This document shows, piece after piece, positions 1-7,987 of a DNA stretch of 27,452 nt; position 1 is the stretch's first letter, and every line of letters begins with the position of its first letter. Under the pieces are notes generated by a model. It ran no database searches, was not told the DNA's origin, and saw nothing but the letters and a program-made list of their open reading frames with translations. A program made the position numbers and the translations under genes. This stretch comes from CAZBLP01 sp964492825 (GTDB taxonomy: Bacteria > DYJV01): assembly GCA_964492825.1 (NCBI GenBank), contig CAZBLP010000028.1, positions 1 to 27,452 of the forward strand, written 5' to 3'.

Positions 1-16
1 ATAGTGAATCTTTTTG

Positions 17-700
17 TCAGATTAAATTATTTTCCTTAAAAGAAAAGTGCTTGCTACCTGCAATTATAATATGGTCATGGAGAGTTATTCCAAGGGAAGA
101 GGATATTTTCATAATCTCATTGGTAATATGAATATCTTCTTTTGATGGGTCTTCTCTTCCAGAAGGATGGTTATGTATTAAAATAAGAGCTGTAGCCTTA
201 TATTCAAAAGCTTTTTCAAATAATTTCCTATAGTAAATATAAGCTTCATTAACTGTACCCTGCTCTAAAATTTCAAATTTTAAAATTTCATTTTTTGAAC
301 TTAAAAATAAACAGCAAAATTGCTCAAAGTCAATGTCCCACAATATGTTTTTGGAAAATTGTATAACATCATCTTTTGATTTAATAACAGTTAAATCTTT
401 AATTAATTTTTCTTTTTCAATAAGTTTGTGAATATCTTTTATTAATGAAAAAAGTAAATAAGAATTTTGACCTAATCCTTTAATATCTGTAAACTCTTTT
501 TTATTTAAATTAGCAAAAATATTTTTTACTGAACCATACTTTTTAATTAACTCTTTTGCAATAGGTTTGGTATCTTTAACAGGAATTGAAAAGAATAAAA
601 GAAGCTCTATAATTTCATAGTCATTTAATGCACCAATCCCTTTTTGCAGGTATTTGTTTCTTATCCTCTCTCTATGACCGTAATAATAAGATTTTTTCAT
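17..700 (-). CDS. radC: RadC-family JAB/MPN domain protein
   Basis: This 227-residue protein has the full RadC layout. The N-terminal part contains a helix-hairpin-helix-like stretch around residues 72-78 (DIKGLGQ), and the C-terminal half is a JAMM/MPN metalloprotease-like fold. The metal motif HxHx10D is visible: H176, H178 and D189 in the HNHPSG...D segment. The length is normal for RadC. The family was named for DNA repair, but its biochemical role is not settled; the motif predicts a zinc site. The ATG overlaps the queE stop by four bases, so it is the last gene in the window of the yajC-secD-secF-queE-radC operon and is probably translated by coupling. The stop lies only 16 bases from the window edge, so any downstream terminator cannot be seen. 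Confidence 0.93.
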   Translation of the reverse strand: MKKSYYYGHRERIRNKYLQKGIGALNDYEIIELLLFFSIPVKDTKPIAKELIKKYGSVKNIFANLNKKEFTDIKGLGQNSYLLFSLIKDIHKLIEKEKLIKDLTVIKSKDDVIQFSKNILWDIDFEQFCCLFLSSKNEILKFEILEQGTVNEAYIYYRKLFEKAFEYKATALILIHNHPSGREDPSKEDIHITNEIMKISSSLGITLHDHIIIAGSKHFSFKENNLI

Positions 701-1329
701 TTCATATTTAGAATTTTATGCAGTTGTAAGGACAACCTCACATTAACACCTGATTGTAAAATCCATTCTCCTAATATTTTACCTTCTAATTTACCCCAAA
801 CAGGTGAAAAGTGGATATTTCTAATTTTATTTAGCAGATTATACTTTTTTATAAATTCCAAACTCCAATTAAAATCATCTCTATTTCCAATAACAAATTT
901 AACTTCATCATTTTCATTTAAAAATCCAATATTTTTAATATTATTCTTTTCTGACATATTACTTGAAGGAGTCTTAAAATCAACAACTTTAACAATTTGT
1001 TTGTTAACTTTGTCCAATAAAACAGAACCATTGGTTTCCAAAAAAACTCGTTTATTTAAATTTAATATTGCATTCATTAAAAAATAAACATTTTTTTGCA
1101 ATAAAGGTTCTCCACCTGTTATTAAAACATTTTTTATTAAAGAACTTTCAACCTTTTTTAAAATTCCCTCTATTTCTACCTCCGGTGCATTTTCATTATA
1201 AGCATATTTTGTATCACAATAACTGCATCTGAGATTGCACCCTGCTAATCTTATAAAAAAAAAGGGAAATCCTGCATAAGAAGATTCCCCTTGAATAGAT
1301 GTAAAAATTTCTATTAATTTTATTTTCAT
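697..1329 (-). CDS. queE: 7-carboxy-7-deazaguanine synthase (radical SAM)
   Basis: QueE converts 6-carboxy-tetrahydropterin to 7-carboxy-7-deazaguanine in the queuosine/preQ0 pathway, using S-adenosylmethionine and a [4Fe-4S] cluster. The N-terminus shows the family hallmark EIFTSIQGES followed by the radical SAM cysteines C31, C35 and C38 in the spacing CX3CX2C. The SAM-binding TGGEPL motif is at residues 71-76. The length of 210 residues is typical. The start codon overlaps the end of secF by four bases and the stop overlaps the radC start by four bases, so it sits inside the Sec operon although it has no functional link to protein export. Other queuosine genes (queC, queD, queF) are not in the window. 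Confidence 0.93.
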   Translation of the reverse strand: MKIKLIEIFTSIQGESSYAGFPFFFIRLAGCNLRCSYCDTKYAYNENAPEVEIEGILKKVESSLIKNVLITGGEPLLQKNVYFLMNAILNLNKRVFLETNGSVLLDKVNKQIVKVVDFKTPSSNMSEKNNIKNIGFLNENDEVKFVIGNRDDFNWSLEFIKKYNLLNKIRNIHFSPVWGKLEGKILGEWILQSGVNVRLSLQLHKILNMK

Positions 1330-2213
1330 TTTTTCTTTTTTTTATCAAGTAATAACAGAATAGGACTTGCAATGTATATAGACGAGTATGTTCCAACAAC
1401 AATACCTATAAGAAGAGCAAGTGCAAAATCATGAATAACTCCACCGCCAAAAACAAACAATGCCAAAACAACAAATAGTGTTGTGCCTGATGTAAGAATT
1501 GTCCTGCTCAAAGTTTCGTTAATACTTCTGTTTATAATATTTCCAAATAATCCCTTAACGTACTTTTTCATATTCTCTCTGATTCTGTCATAAACAATAA
1601 TCGTATCATTTAGTGAATAACCTACTATTGTTAAAAAAGCTGCTAACACAGTAAGGTCAATCTCTTTATTTAAAATTGAAAACAATCCAAGTGTAATCAA
1701 AACATCATGAACCAGTGCAATAATAGCGCCAACAGCAAACCTGAACTCAAATCTCACTGAAACATATATTAAAATACCAATAAGTGCTACAATAACAGCA
1801 AGTAAACCTTTTTTCCTCAAATCTTTCCCGATTTTAGGTCCTACCATTTCAATTCTTCTTATTTCATAACTGTTTTTACCAAAATTTTTAACTAATATAT
1901 TTGTAATATTTTTTGAAAGAGCTTCTGTATCAGCTGAAGATTGGGAAAATCTCAGTAGAAATTCGTCTCCTGCTTCACCAAAAGTCTGAACAGAAACATC
2001 CTTACCCATAGATTTTCTCAAATTACCAATAGTTACATTTTTTTTAAATTTAATCTGTACTATTGTCCCACCGGCAAAATCAATACCATACTTTGGGCCA
2101 CCTTTGACTATTAGAGATACTATTCCTATTGCAATAATTAAAAGTGAAATTGAAATAAACAGCTTTCTTTTGCCAACAAAATCTATATTTATTCCTGGTT
2201 TAATAAATTCCAT
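1326..2213 (-). CDS. secF: Protein translocase subunit SecF
   Basis: SecF forms a complex with SecD and YajC in the inner membrane and uses the proton (or sodium) gradient to help proteins complete translocation through SecYEG. The 295-residue product has an N-terminal membrane segment (about residues 15-35), the motif GIDFAGGT at about 43-50 and the periplasmic loop. A C-terminal five-helix RND-type membrane domain follows, including the VGYSLNDTIIVYDRIREN segment that is diagnostic for SecF. Its Shine-Dalgarno GGAGGA is just before the ATG, within the short gap after secD. The operon context (yajC-secD-secF) is the standard one. Confidence 0.97.
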   Translation of the reverse strand: MEFIKPGINIDFVGKRKLFISISLLIIAIGIVSLIVKGGPKYGIDFAGGTIVQIKFKKNVTIGNLRKSMGKDVSVQTFGEAGDEFLLRFSQSSADTEALSKNITNILVKNFGKNSYEIRRIEMVGPKIGKDLRKKGLLAVIVALIGILIYVSVRFEFRFAVGAIIALVHDVLITLGLFSILNKEIDLTVLAAFLTIVGYSLNDTIIVYDRIRENMKKYVKGLFGNIINRSINETLSRTILTSGTTLFVVLALFVFGGGVIHDFALALLIGIVVGTYSSIYIASPILLLLDKKKKK

Positions 2214-2229
2214 TTAAAAAATTCCTCCA

Positions 2230-3816
2230 TTAACCGATTCTGATTTTTTTTACTTTATAATTTGTTAAAACATAGTCAAATATGAACCTTGACACAAAAA
2301 TAGCTGTAAACATACTGGAAATAATCCCTATGGAAAGAGTAACAGCAAAACCTTTAATCGGCCCGGTACCATATTGATATAGGACAATAGCTGCAATTAA
2401 TGTAGTTATATTTGCATCAAAAATTGTGACAAAAGCTCTTGAAAATCCATTTTCAACTGCTCCCCGAATTTTAATTCCTTTCTTGAGCTCCTCTCTGATT
2501 CTTTCAAAAATAAGAACATTTGCATCAACAGCCATACCAATTGTCAGAATAATCCCTGCAATACCGGGAAGAGTTAATGTGGCTCCAAATGCAGCTAAAC
2601 AAGATAAAATAAACAATATATTTAATCCAAGTGCAATATCAGCAGCAATACCTGCCAAACTATAATAGAATATCATAAAAATGAAAACTATAATACCACC
2701 TATAAACATGGAATAAAAACCTTTTTTAATTGAATCATGGCCAAGAGAAGGGCCAACAGTCCTTTTTTCCAATACTTTAACTGGTGCAGGAAGTGCACCT
2801 GCTCTTAAAACAATAGCTAAATCATGAGCTTCTTTTTCAGAAAACCTTCCAGTAATCTGTGCCCTGCCCCCAGAAATTCTCTCTTGTATAACAGGTGCTG
2901 AATAAACACTGTTATCAAGAATAATTGCAAGTCTTTTTCCAACATTCTCAGCTGTTATTTTGTCAAAAAGTTTTGCTCCTTGAGAATCAAATTCAATAGA
3001 AACATACGGTTCATTATAAGTTGGATTAATATTAACCCTTGCATCTTTAATATATTCACCTGAAAGCAAAACTTTCTTATATACAATAACAGGCCTCTTT
3101 GAAATTACTCTGCCCATATCATCTTTAACATACTGATATAAAATCTGGCTATCTTCAGAAACATTTTTAGGATCAAAACTTTTTATATCAATATTTTCAT
3201 TAACTAATTTAAACTCTAAACGGGCTGTTTTACCGATTATTCTAAGTGCTCTGTCAGGGTCTTTAATACCAGGTAGCTCTATTAGTATTCTATTGTCTCC
3301 CATAGCTCTAATTTCAGGCTCTGTGACACCAAACTGGTCAATTCTGTTTCTAATGGTTTCCACTGCCTGGTCTACTGAAAACTTTCTTAAATATTTAAGA
3401 TATTTATCTGTAAATTGCATAACCAAACTACCATTTTTAAAAGATTTAATTTCAAGATTAGGAAACTCTTCAGAGAGAATCTGAGTAATTTTATCCCTGT
3501 CAATTTCGTCAACATTAATAAGGATATGCATAGATTCTCTTTTAACAGCTTTATAATGCACTTTGTTATCTTTAAGAACTGATGCTATATTATCCGTATA
3601 TCTGTCAATAGTACTTTTTATTGCCTCATCTGTTTTCACTTCCATAATCAGGTGCATACCACCTTGCAGGTCAAGCCCAAGATGAATCTTACTTGATGGT
3701 AAAAAGGAGGGCCATCCTGATGGTGTGCCATTGAAAACTGTTGGCAATATATAAACAATCGCCCAGATAATCACACCAATAATTATAAGGAATCTCAATT
3801 TTAAACTTCTAATCAT
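2230..3816 (-). CDS. secD: Protein translocase subunit SecD
   Basis: This is the larger RND-type partner of SecF. The 528-residue protein has an N-terminal membrane segment (about residues 8-27). It is followed by LGLDLQGGMHL, the P1 periplasmic domain with the segment TIRNRIDQFGVTEPEI, and a C-terminal block of membrane helices with the conserved stretches AGALPAPV, GMAVDANVLIFERIREE and the TTLIAA-type helix. Length and order of domains are normal. A GAGGTGG ribosome site lies a few bases before the ATG. It is 24 bases downstream of yajC and 16 bases upstream of secF, so the three form one transcription unit. Confidence 0.97.
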   Translation of the reverse strand: MIRSLKLRFLIIIGVIIWAIVYILPTVFNGTPSGWPSFLPSSKIHLGLDLQGGMHLIMEVKTDEAIKSTIDRYTDNIASVLKDNKVHYKAVKRESMHILINVDEIDRDKITQILSEEFPNLEIKSFKNGSLVMQFTDKYLKYLRKFSVDQAVETIRNRIDQFGVTEPEIRAMGDNRILIELPGIKDPDRALRIIGKTARLEFKLVNENIDIKSFDPKNVSEDSQILYQYVKDDMGRVISKRPVIVYKKVLLSGEYIKDARVNINPTYNEPYVSIEFDSQGAKLFDKITAENVGKRLAIILDNSVYSAPVIQERISGGRAQITGRFSEKEAHDLAIVLRAGALPAPVKVLEKRTVGPSLGHDSIKKGFYSMFIGGIIVFIFMIFYYSLAGIAADIALGLNILFILSCLAAFGATLTLPGIAGIILTIGMAVDANVLIFERIREELKKGIKIRGAVENGFSRAFVTIFDANITTLIAAIVLYQYGTGPIKGFAVTLSIGIISSMFTAIFVSRFIFDYVLTNYKVKKIRIG

Positions 3817-3840
3817 TTATATCCACCTCAATCTTAGACT

Positions 3841-4149
3841 TTATTTATTTGACTTAGCACTCACAAAAGTTCTTGCAATCTTTATTTTCACATTATCAGC
3901 AATTTCCAGGGTCAAAACTTCATCGGTTATTCCAACAATTTTACCGTAAATACCACCAGAAGTTATAACTTCATCGCCTTTTTTTAATTCCTGCAACATT
4001 TTCCTATGCTCTTTTGCTCTTTTTTGCTGAGGTCTAATAAGTAAAAAATAGAAAACAACAAAAATTAATATTAAAGGAACCATCTGAGCAATAGCCGCTC
4101 CTGGATTTGCTGCTCCTTTGCCTGCTGCATATAATGTCTCTACAAACAT
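3841..4149 (-). CDS. yajC: Sec translocase accessory subunit YajC
   Basis: This 102-residue single-span membrane protein associates with SecDF. It has a Gly/Ala-rich N-terminus and a membrane helix at about residues 22-42 ending in the family motif FLLIRPQQKRAKEH. A cytoplasmic domain follows with KKGDEVITSGGIYGKIVGI, the most conserved segment of YajC. A strong ribosome binding site (AAGGAGGT) precedes the ATG. It is the first gene of the operon, with a plausible promoter starting 30 bases upstream. The tRNA-modification genes tgt/queA often found next to yajC are absent here, although queE lies further down the operon. Confidence 0.95.
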   Translation of the reverse strand: MFVETLYAAGKGAANPGAAIAQMVPLILIFVVFYFLLIRPQQKRAKEHRKMLQELKKGDEVITSGGIYGKIVGITDEVLTLEIADNVKIKIARTFVSAKSNK

Positions 4150-4178
4150 AAACTACCTCCTTATAAAATTAGATTTGC

Positions 4179-4207
4179 ACCATACTAACAGATTAAAAAA
4201 AAATCAA
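4179..4207 (-). promoter_or_regulatory. Predicted sigma-70 promoter of the yajC-secDF-queE-radC operon
   Basis: Reading the minus strand, TTGATT (4207-4202) is separated by exactly 17 bases from TATGGT (4184-4179), about 30 bases before the yajC start. The -35 box is preceded by AC, as in the porG promoter. Predicted by eye only. Confidence 0.5.
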
Positions 4208-4327
4208 GTAATTTTTGTTTTATTATGGAAAATTATTTGGGATTAGGATTTTCTACTAGTTTAAAATGAAAAATTCTTTAAGCTTTATAGACTAACAGCT
4301 ATTGTTTTTTATTTTTAGCAAGAAGAG

Positions 4328-4350
4328 TCTCCCCTCTTTATGAGGGGAGA
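4328..4350 (-). terminator. GC-rich stem-loop after the octaheme cytochrome gene
   Basis: A perfect 9-base inverted repeat (TCTCCCCTC / GAGGGGAGA) with a 5-base loop lies 6 bases beyond the stop of the cytochrome gene and before the yajC promoter. It has no run of T after it on the minus strand, only a pyrimidine-rich tail, so it may be a weak intrinsic terminator or an mRNA 3'-end stabiliser. Confidence 0.5.
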
Positions 4351-4356
4351 AAATAT

Positions 4357-5598
4357 TTATTTTTTAGCTTTCATTTTTCTCATAATATCAGCTTCTTTTT
4401 TCATTTCCACAAGTGCTTCTTTTAACTTGGCATATCCGTACCATGTTGTATAATCCGGCATCATATGAAAAGCAGCCTGATAAGTTTTCATCCTATAATC
4501 CATAAACATTTCATATAAAAGCTCTTCAACATGAGTATTTACTTCATAGAAAGTTAGTAAATCTGGATATGGCCATGTAGCCTGATTGGTTTTTTTCTCA
4601 ATAATACCATCTTTATAAAGATCTTTTACTATATTAATTGCTTCTGCAAAAATCTTGTCAGATGCTTTTATCATTTGATCAGCATTTTTTAAATTCTCTT
4701 TTGCAAAAGTTTCAGAATGGCACTTTTTACATGTATCAATCATTTTTTGCCTTTCCTTGTTAAATGAAGCTTCATCAAGCCTTGCAAGGTTAGCTTTTTT
4801 AACAACATCCAATCTTGCTGTAGGCTTGCCCTTTGCATCAAGAACACCTAATGCCTGTAATATTGTAACTCTGTATCCCATCCATTCTTTATCTTTTTCA
4901 GGAAGTCTTAATGCTAAAAACCCCCAGGAAGTCATAACTCTGTGATTACCTTCCTGCATATGGCAATCTTGACATGTTGGGCCTCTGTGAGCTTCCTTAT
5001 CTGTCTCATAAGCAGCACCATGTTTGGAATGCTCCCACATTTCCCATTGAGCATGGTCAAAACCTGTATGACAACTGTTACATGCTTCCGGTTCTTTTGC
5101 TTCTTTTACAGAAAAAGCATGTCTCGTATGGCAATTTTGACAATCCATACCATATTTGTAATACTTTCTATAATCAACATTTTTTCTAATGTTTTCATTG
5201 GTAATTCCAAGATTATGGCAGCCATTACAACCTTTCTGACCTGCTATAAAAGCTTTGGGCTGTTTATGGGCAAAACCAGGAAAAGCTATTACAGGCAGCA
5301 AACCAAGCGAATGTTTACCGGACATATATTGCTTAACCTGTTTTTTATGGCATCTTTTACATGTATTAATAGTAGGCAGTTTAGCTTTTGCATAATCTGT
5401 TGATGTTTTGTGAGCAGAACCATGGCAAGATTTACATCTGAGTTTTTTTGCCATTTTTCCTCTGTTAAAATCTTTAACAATGCCAGGGTTGAGCTTTTTA
5501 TGGCAATCTTCACATTTAGACGGTTTAGCCATGAGATTGCCAGCACATACAAATGAAAACAAAAGGAACATCAATAACAATTTTTTGAAAATTTTCAT
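4357..5598 (-). CDS. Octaheme c-type cytochrome, hydroxylamine oxidoreductase (HAO)-like
   Basis: This exported protein of 413 residues has a signal peptide (about 1-24) and exactly eight CXXCH heme sites, at residues 29, 55, 80, 124, 153, 173, 209 and 290. A long helical C-terminal region without hemes follows, with the motif MMPDYTTWYG at 379-388. Eight hemes, the wide gap before the eighth, and the C-terminal helix with a PDYTxW-type motif match the HAO/octaheme family. It is shorter than nitrifier HAO and closer in character to the reductive, ammonifying epsilonproteobacterial-type enzymes. The likely role is periplasmic reduction of nitrite or hydroxylamine. Whether it carries the tyrosine that crosslinks the P460 heme cannot be decided by eye. 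It follows the siroheme-reductase-like gene by 31 bases, with a strong AGGAGG site before its ATG, so the two are probably cotranscribed. Confidence 0.82.
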   Translation of the reverse strand: MKIFKKLLLMFLLFSFVCAGNLMAKPSKCEDCHKKLNPGIVKDFNRGKMAKKLRCKSCHGSAHKTSTDYAKAKLPTINTCKRCHKKQVKQYMSGKHSLGLLPVIAFPGFAHKQPKAFIAGQKGCNGCHNLGITNENIRKNVDYRKYYKYGMDCQNCHTRHAFSVKEAKEPEACNSCHTGFDHAQWEMWEHSKHGAAYETDKEAHRGPTCQDCHMQEGNHRVMTSWGFLALRLPEKDKEWMGYRVTILQALGVLDAKGKPTARLDVVKKANLARLDEASFNKERQKMIDTCKKCHSETFAKENLKNADQMIKASDKIFAEAINIVKDLYKDGIIEKKTNQATWPYPDLLTFYEVNTHVEELLYEMFMDYRMKTYQAAFHMMPDYTTWYGYAKLKEALVEMKKEADIMRKMKAKK

Positions 5599-5629
5599 TT
5601 TTTTACCTCCTTTCTTTATTTGTTCAAAA

Positions 5630-6256
5630 TTAGGAAAATAGCTTCTTTACATCAGATTCAGATAATTTCAATCTCTGAAAAATTGCCCCTAAACGTTCTC
5701 CAAAAATTGAATATTCTTTATAATAATTTATTAATTTTTTGAAAATATCAATTGTTTTTTCCAATGTAACAAACTGTGCTATCTCAAAGGCAAGCATTGC
5801 ATGTCTGCCTAATTTACCTCCAGCAAGAACCTGAAAACCTCTTTGAACAATATCTATTGCTTCTTCTTTGCATACTTTTACACACATACCGCAACCAATG
5901 CACTTTTCCCTATAAAAAGATAGATTTTTATCTTTAAAAATTAATGCTCCTTCAAAACAAACCTTGGCACATTTACCGCAGTTAATACAACTATCCCTAT
6001 TAATTTCTATTTTAACTTTTGCAACAATACCCATATCTTTTATTTGAACTTGAGAACAGGCATTGGGACAATTTGCTATTGATACTCTGAAACAATGATG
6101 TTGCCTTATAGGACCTTTGATTTTTGAACGAATAAATTCTTCCAAATTTTCAGATACAGCAATCTGATACAATTTGTGAACGATATTTTCTGTACTTGTT
6201 AAGGAATTAGGGCATCCTGAATTGCCATTACAAACTTCAATTTTAAAAAGCTCCAC
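5630..6256 (-). CDS. Short siroheme-type sulfite/nitrite reductase-like protein with ferredoxin insert
   Basis: This cytoplasmic 208-residue protein has no signal peptide. Four cysteines have the spacing of siroheme-[4Fe-4S] reductases, CX5C (C9, C15) and CX3C (C63, C67 in NCPNAC). They are followed by an inserted two-cluster ferredoxin domain (C90, C93, C96, C100 and C119, C122, C125, C129) and the family segment LAGGKLGRH at 144-152. The half that normally precedes this in AsrC or Dsr subunits is missing, so it resembles the short Dsr-like proteins described from methanogens. Substrate is unknown: nitrite, sulfite or an electron-transfer role are all possible. The start is GTG at 6256, with AGAGGG about 7 bases upstream. 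It is the first gene of a unit with the octaheme cytochrome. Confidence 0.8.
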   Translation of the reverse strand: MELFKIEVCNGNSGCPNSLTSTENIVHKLYQIAVSENLEEFIRSKIKGPIRQHHCFRVSIANCPNACSQVQIKDMGIVAKVKIEINRDSCINCGKCAKVCFEGALIFKDKNLSFYREKCIGCGMCVKVCKEEAIDIVQRGFQVLAGGKLGRHAMLAFEIAQFVTLEKTIDIFKKLINYYKEYSIFGERLGAIFQRLKLSESDVKKLFS

Positions 6257-6341
6257 AATCTGACCCTCTTAAAAAATTAAATTTGGAAATAAAGTTGTGT
6301 CAATTATCGGACAAGTTCTCTTTTTCCATGTTTACAGATTT

Positions 6342-6371
6342 TATATACTATTCGATTAGGTAATAAGTCAA
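6342..6371 (-). promoter_or_regulatory. Predicted promoter of the siroheme-like/octaheme operon
   Basis: On the minus strand TTGACT (6371-6366) is followed after 18 bases by TATATA (6347-6342). The implied transcript starts near 6335 and has a leader of about 80 bases. Within the leader, TGTC and GACA are arranged as a small inverted repeat with an 8-base spacer (6298-6313). No known operator was recognised with confidence. Confidence 0.45.
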
Positions 6372-6465
6372 GTTAAAACTACCTATAGATTATGATGCAT
6401 TTGAAAAGAGTTTTAGATTTAATATTGAATCAATTTAAGACTATCTATAATGTAAGTTTGGAATA

Positions 6466-6496
6466 TAGGATTTGGGACTCTAATTCCCAAATCCTA
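6466..6496. terminator. Stem-loop between the ferredoxin gene and the next operon
   Basis: A 12-base perfect inverted repeat (TAGGATTTGGGA / TCCCAAATCCTA) with a 7-base loop lies 28 bases after the ferredoxin stop codon. The T-rich tail is on the plus-strand side, so as a minus-strand terminator it lacks a good U-tract. It may act as an mRNA end or a weak, bidirectional terminator. Confidence 0.45.
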
Positions 6497-6523
6497 ATTT
6501 TTCTATTTTAAGTAAAACTATAT

Positions 6524-7198
6524 TTAATTCTTTAATGTTCCATTAATTGATAATATCTTATAATCAACTTTTATATTTTTACCTGCTTCAAACAGGGATT
6601 TTTCAAGAATACCTCTTAAACCTGAACAACAAGGAACTTCCATCATTAAAACAGTAATAGAGTTTATATCATTTGTAGAGAAAATTTCTACAAATCTTTC
6701 AACATATTCCTCTTTGTTGTCAAACTTTGGGCAACCCATCATTACAACTCTGTCTTTTAAAAAGTCTTCATGAAGATTCGGATAAGCAACAGCTGCACAA
6801 TCGGCTAAAATAAGCAAATCAGCATTTTGTAAAAAAGCAGCATGAGGAGGTACCAACTTTATCTGAACAGGCCACTGTCCAAGTAAAGACATTTCTAATC
6901 TTTGTGTTTTAGGTTTATTAGCCTCTTCGCAACTTACACACGATATATTTTCCCTGTTTTTTAAATACTCTTCAACAGCCTCTGGGTCAAACTCTTCAGC
7001 TTCCCTTTCAACTACCCTAATAGCACCTTCAGGACAGTGCCCAAGACATGCGCCTAATCCGTCACAATACTTTTCTGCAACTACCTTAGCTTTACCGTCT
7101 ATTATCTGTATAGCACCCTCTTCGCATGCAGGAACGCATAATCCGCATCCTGTACATTTTTCTTCGTCTATTTCTATAATTTGTCTGAAAACTCTCAT
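6524..7198 (-). CDS. Ferredoxin-like protein with unusual second cluster and Cys-rich C-terminal domain
   Basis: The 224-residue cytoplasmic protein begins with a standard [4Fe-4S] motif (C15, C18, C21, C25). A second motif, CDGLGACLGHCPEGAI, supplies only three cysteines (C45, C51, C55), so that site may be a [3Fe-4S] cluster or take a ligand from C87 or C90. The remaining 130 residues form a separate domain with C134, C156 and a CC pair at 190-191 (EVPCCSGL), and the segment GQWPVQIKLVPPHAAFL. From memory this is a conserved but functionally uncharacterised family of anaerobes. Its ATG follows the HD-domain gene with almost no gap (stop of that gene at 7200), and its Shine-Dalgarno AGGAGG lies inside that gene, so the two are translated from one mRNA. 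Confidence 0.8.
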   Translation of the reverse strand: MRVFRQIIEIDEEKCTGCGLCVPACEEGAIQIIDGKAKVVAEKYCDGLGACLGHCPEGAIRVVEREAEEFDPEAVEEYLKNRENISCVSCEEANKPKTQRLEMSLLGQWPVQIKLVPPHAAFLQNADLLILADCAAVAYPNLHEDFLKDRVVMMGCPKFDNKEEYVERFVEIFSTNDINSITVLMMEVPCCSGLRGILEKSLFEAGKNIKVDYKILSINGTLKN

Positions 7199-7199
7199 T

Positions 7200-7943
7200 T
7201 TATTTTCCTCCTTTTATTTTCAATAATGTTTTTTTAGCTAAATTTTTACCTGTTTCAGTTAAAAAATTATTTTCTATTCTGTTTTTCACTGTTTCCAAGC
7301 TAAGTTTTCCTTCAGTTAATTCTTCACTTAAATTCACTATCATATCAGCATCGTATAAACATTTGAAATTAACAGTTTCTTCATTTCGAGGATGGTGGTG
7401 ATGTCCGACAATATCACAAACCTCATCAATTAATTCTTTTTTAGCATCTAACTTTTCAAGAATCTCTTTTGCTACTTCAGGTCCTTCAAGCTCCTGATAT
7501 TTGGGAGCATTACTGTTATATTTTTTTTCTGCGTTTTTTATACCAATATCATGAAGATATGCAGCACATAAGAGTACTCCGAGATGTGCCCCTTCTTCTC
7601 TGCCTATTTGCTCAGCATATCTTGCAACTTTTGTTGCATGAGAAATTCTCTTAAAATCTTTTTCAAAATATTTTTTCATTTCAATTGCAACTCTATTTTT
7701 CAAAAGATCATCGTTGTTCTTCAACAACTCTGCTGGTAATTCTCCAAGGCACTGCTCTGCATACTGGCAATATGCCGCACATCCGAAATCCATTTTGGGA
7801 TTTGCAACTCTTTTGCCACAATTTTTACATTTTCTCGTAGGTTCATCTTTGAAAAATTCAACAGGATTGCCGCAATATGGGCATTTTATTTCATAAATTG
7901 AATCAAATTTCCAATATCTCATATCTTGTCCCGGGCATTTCAT
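7200..7943 (-). CDS. HD-domain metal-dependent phosphohydrolase with N-terminal zinc-ribbon
   Basis: The 247-residue protein has two parts. Residues 1-66 are cysteine-rich: a zinc-ribbon pair of CXXC motifs (C21/C24 and C39/C42), plus C3, C55, C59 and C65 that could form a second metal or Fe-S site. Residues 95-240 are an HD domain with H102, H131-D132, a histidine cluster HHHH at 181-184, and D198/D200, i.e. the metal ligands of the superfamily. The substrate (nucleotide, cyclic dinucleotide or other phosphoester) is unknown. The start at 7943 is chosen because AGGAG lies about 6 bases upstream. It is the first gene of a two-gene operon with the ferredoxin-like protein, preceded by an Fnr/Crp-type palindrome, which points to control by oxygen or nitrogen oxides. 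Confidence 0.85.
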   Translation of the reverse strand: MKCPGQDMRYWKFDSIYEIKCPYCGNPVEFFKDEPTRKCKNCGKRVANPKMDFGCAAYCQYAEQCLGELPAELLKNNDDLLKNRVAIEMKKYFEKDFKRISHATKVARYAEQIGREEGAHLGVLLCAAYLHDIGIKNAEKKYNSNAPKYQELEGPEVAKEILEKLDAKKELIDEVCDIVGHHHHPRNEETVNFKCLYDADMIVNLSEELTEGKLSLETVKNRIENNFLTETGKNLAKKTLLKIKGGK

Positions 7944-7987
7944 ACCAGACTCCTTTCAATATTTTATTTTATATTGTTTAACACAGA

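Noticed and set aside
4942..5403. Plus-strand open frame of 153 codons opposite the octaheme cytochrome gene
   Set aside because: Antisense shadow: the minus-strand frame has eight CXXCH motifs and a signal peptide. The plus frame encodes no recognisable domain.
6298..6313. TGTC-N8-GACA inverted repeat in the leader of the siroheme-like gene as an operator
   Set aside because: Only four matching bases per arm, does not match NsrR, Fnr or HcpR patterns, and lies downstream of the predicted start.
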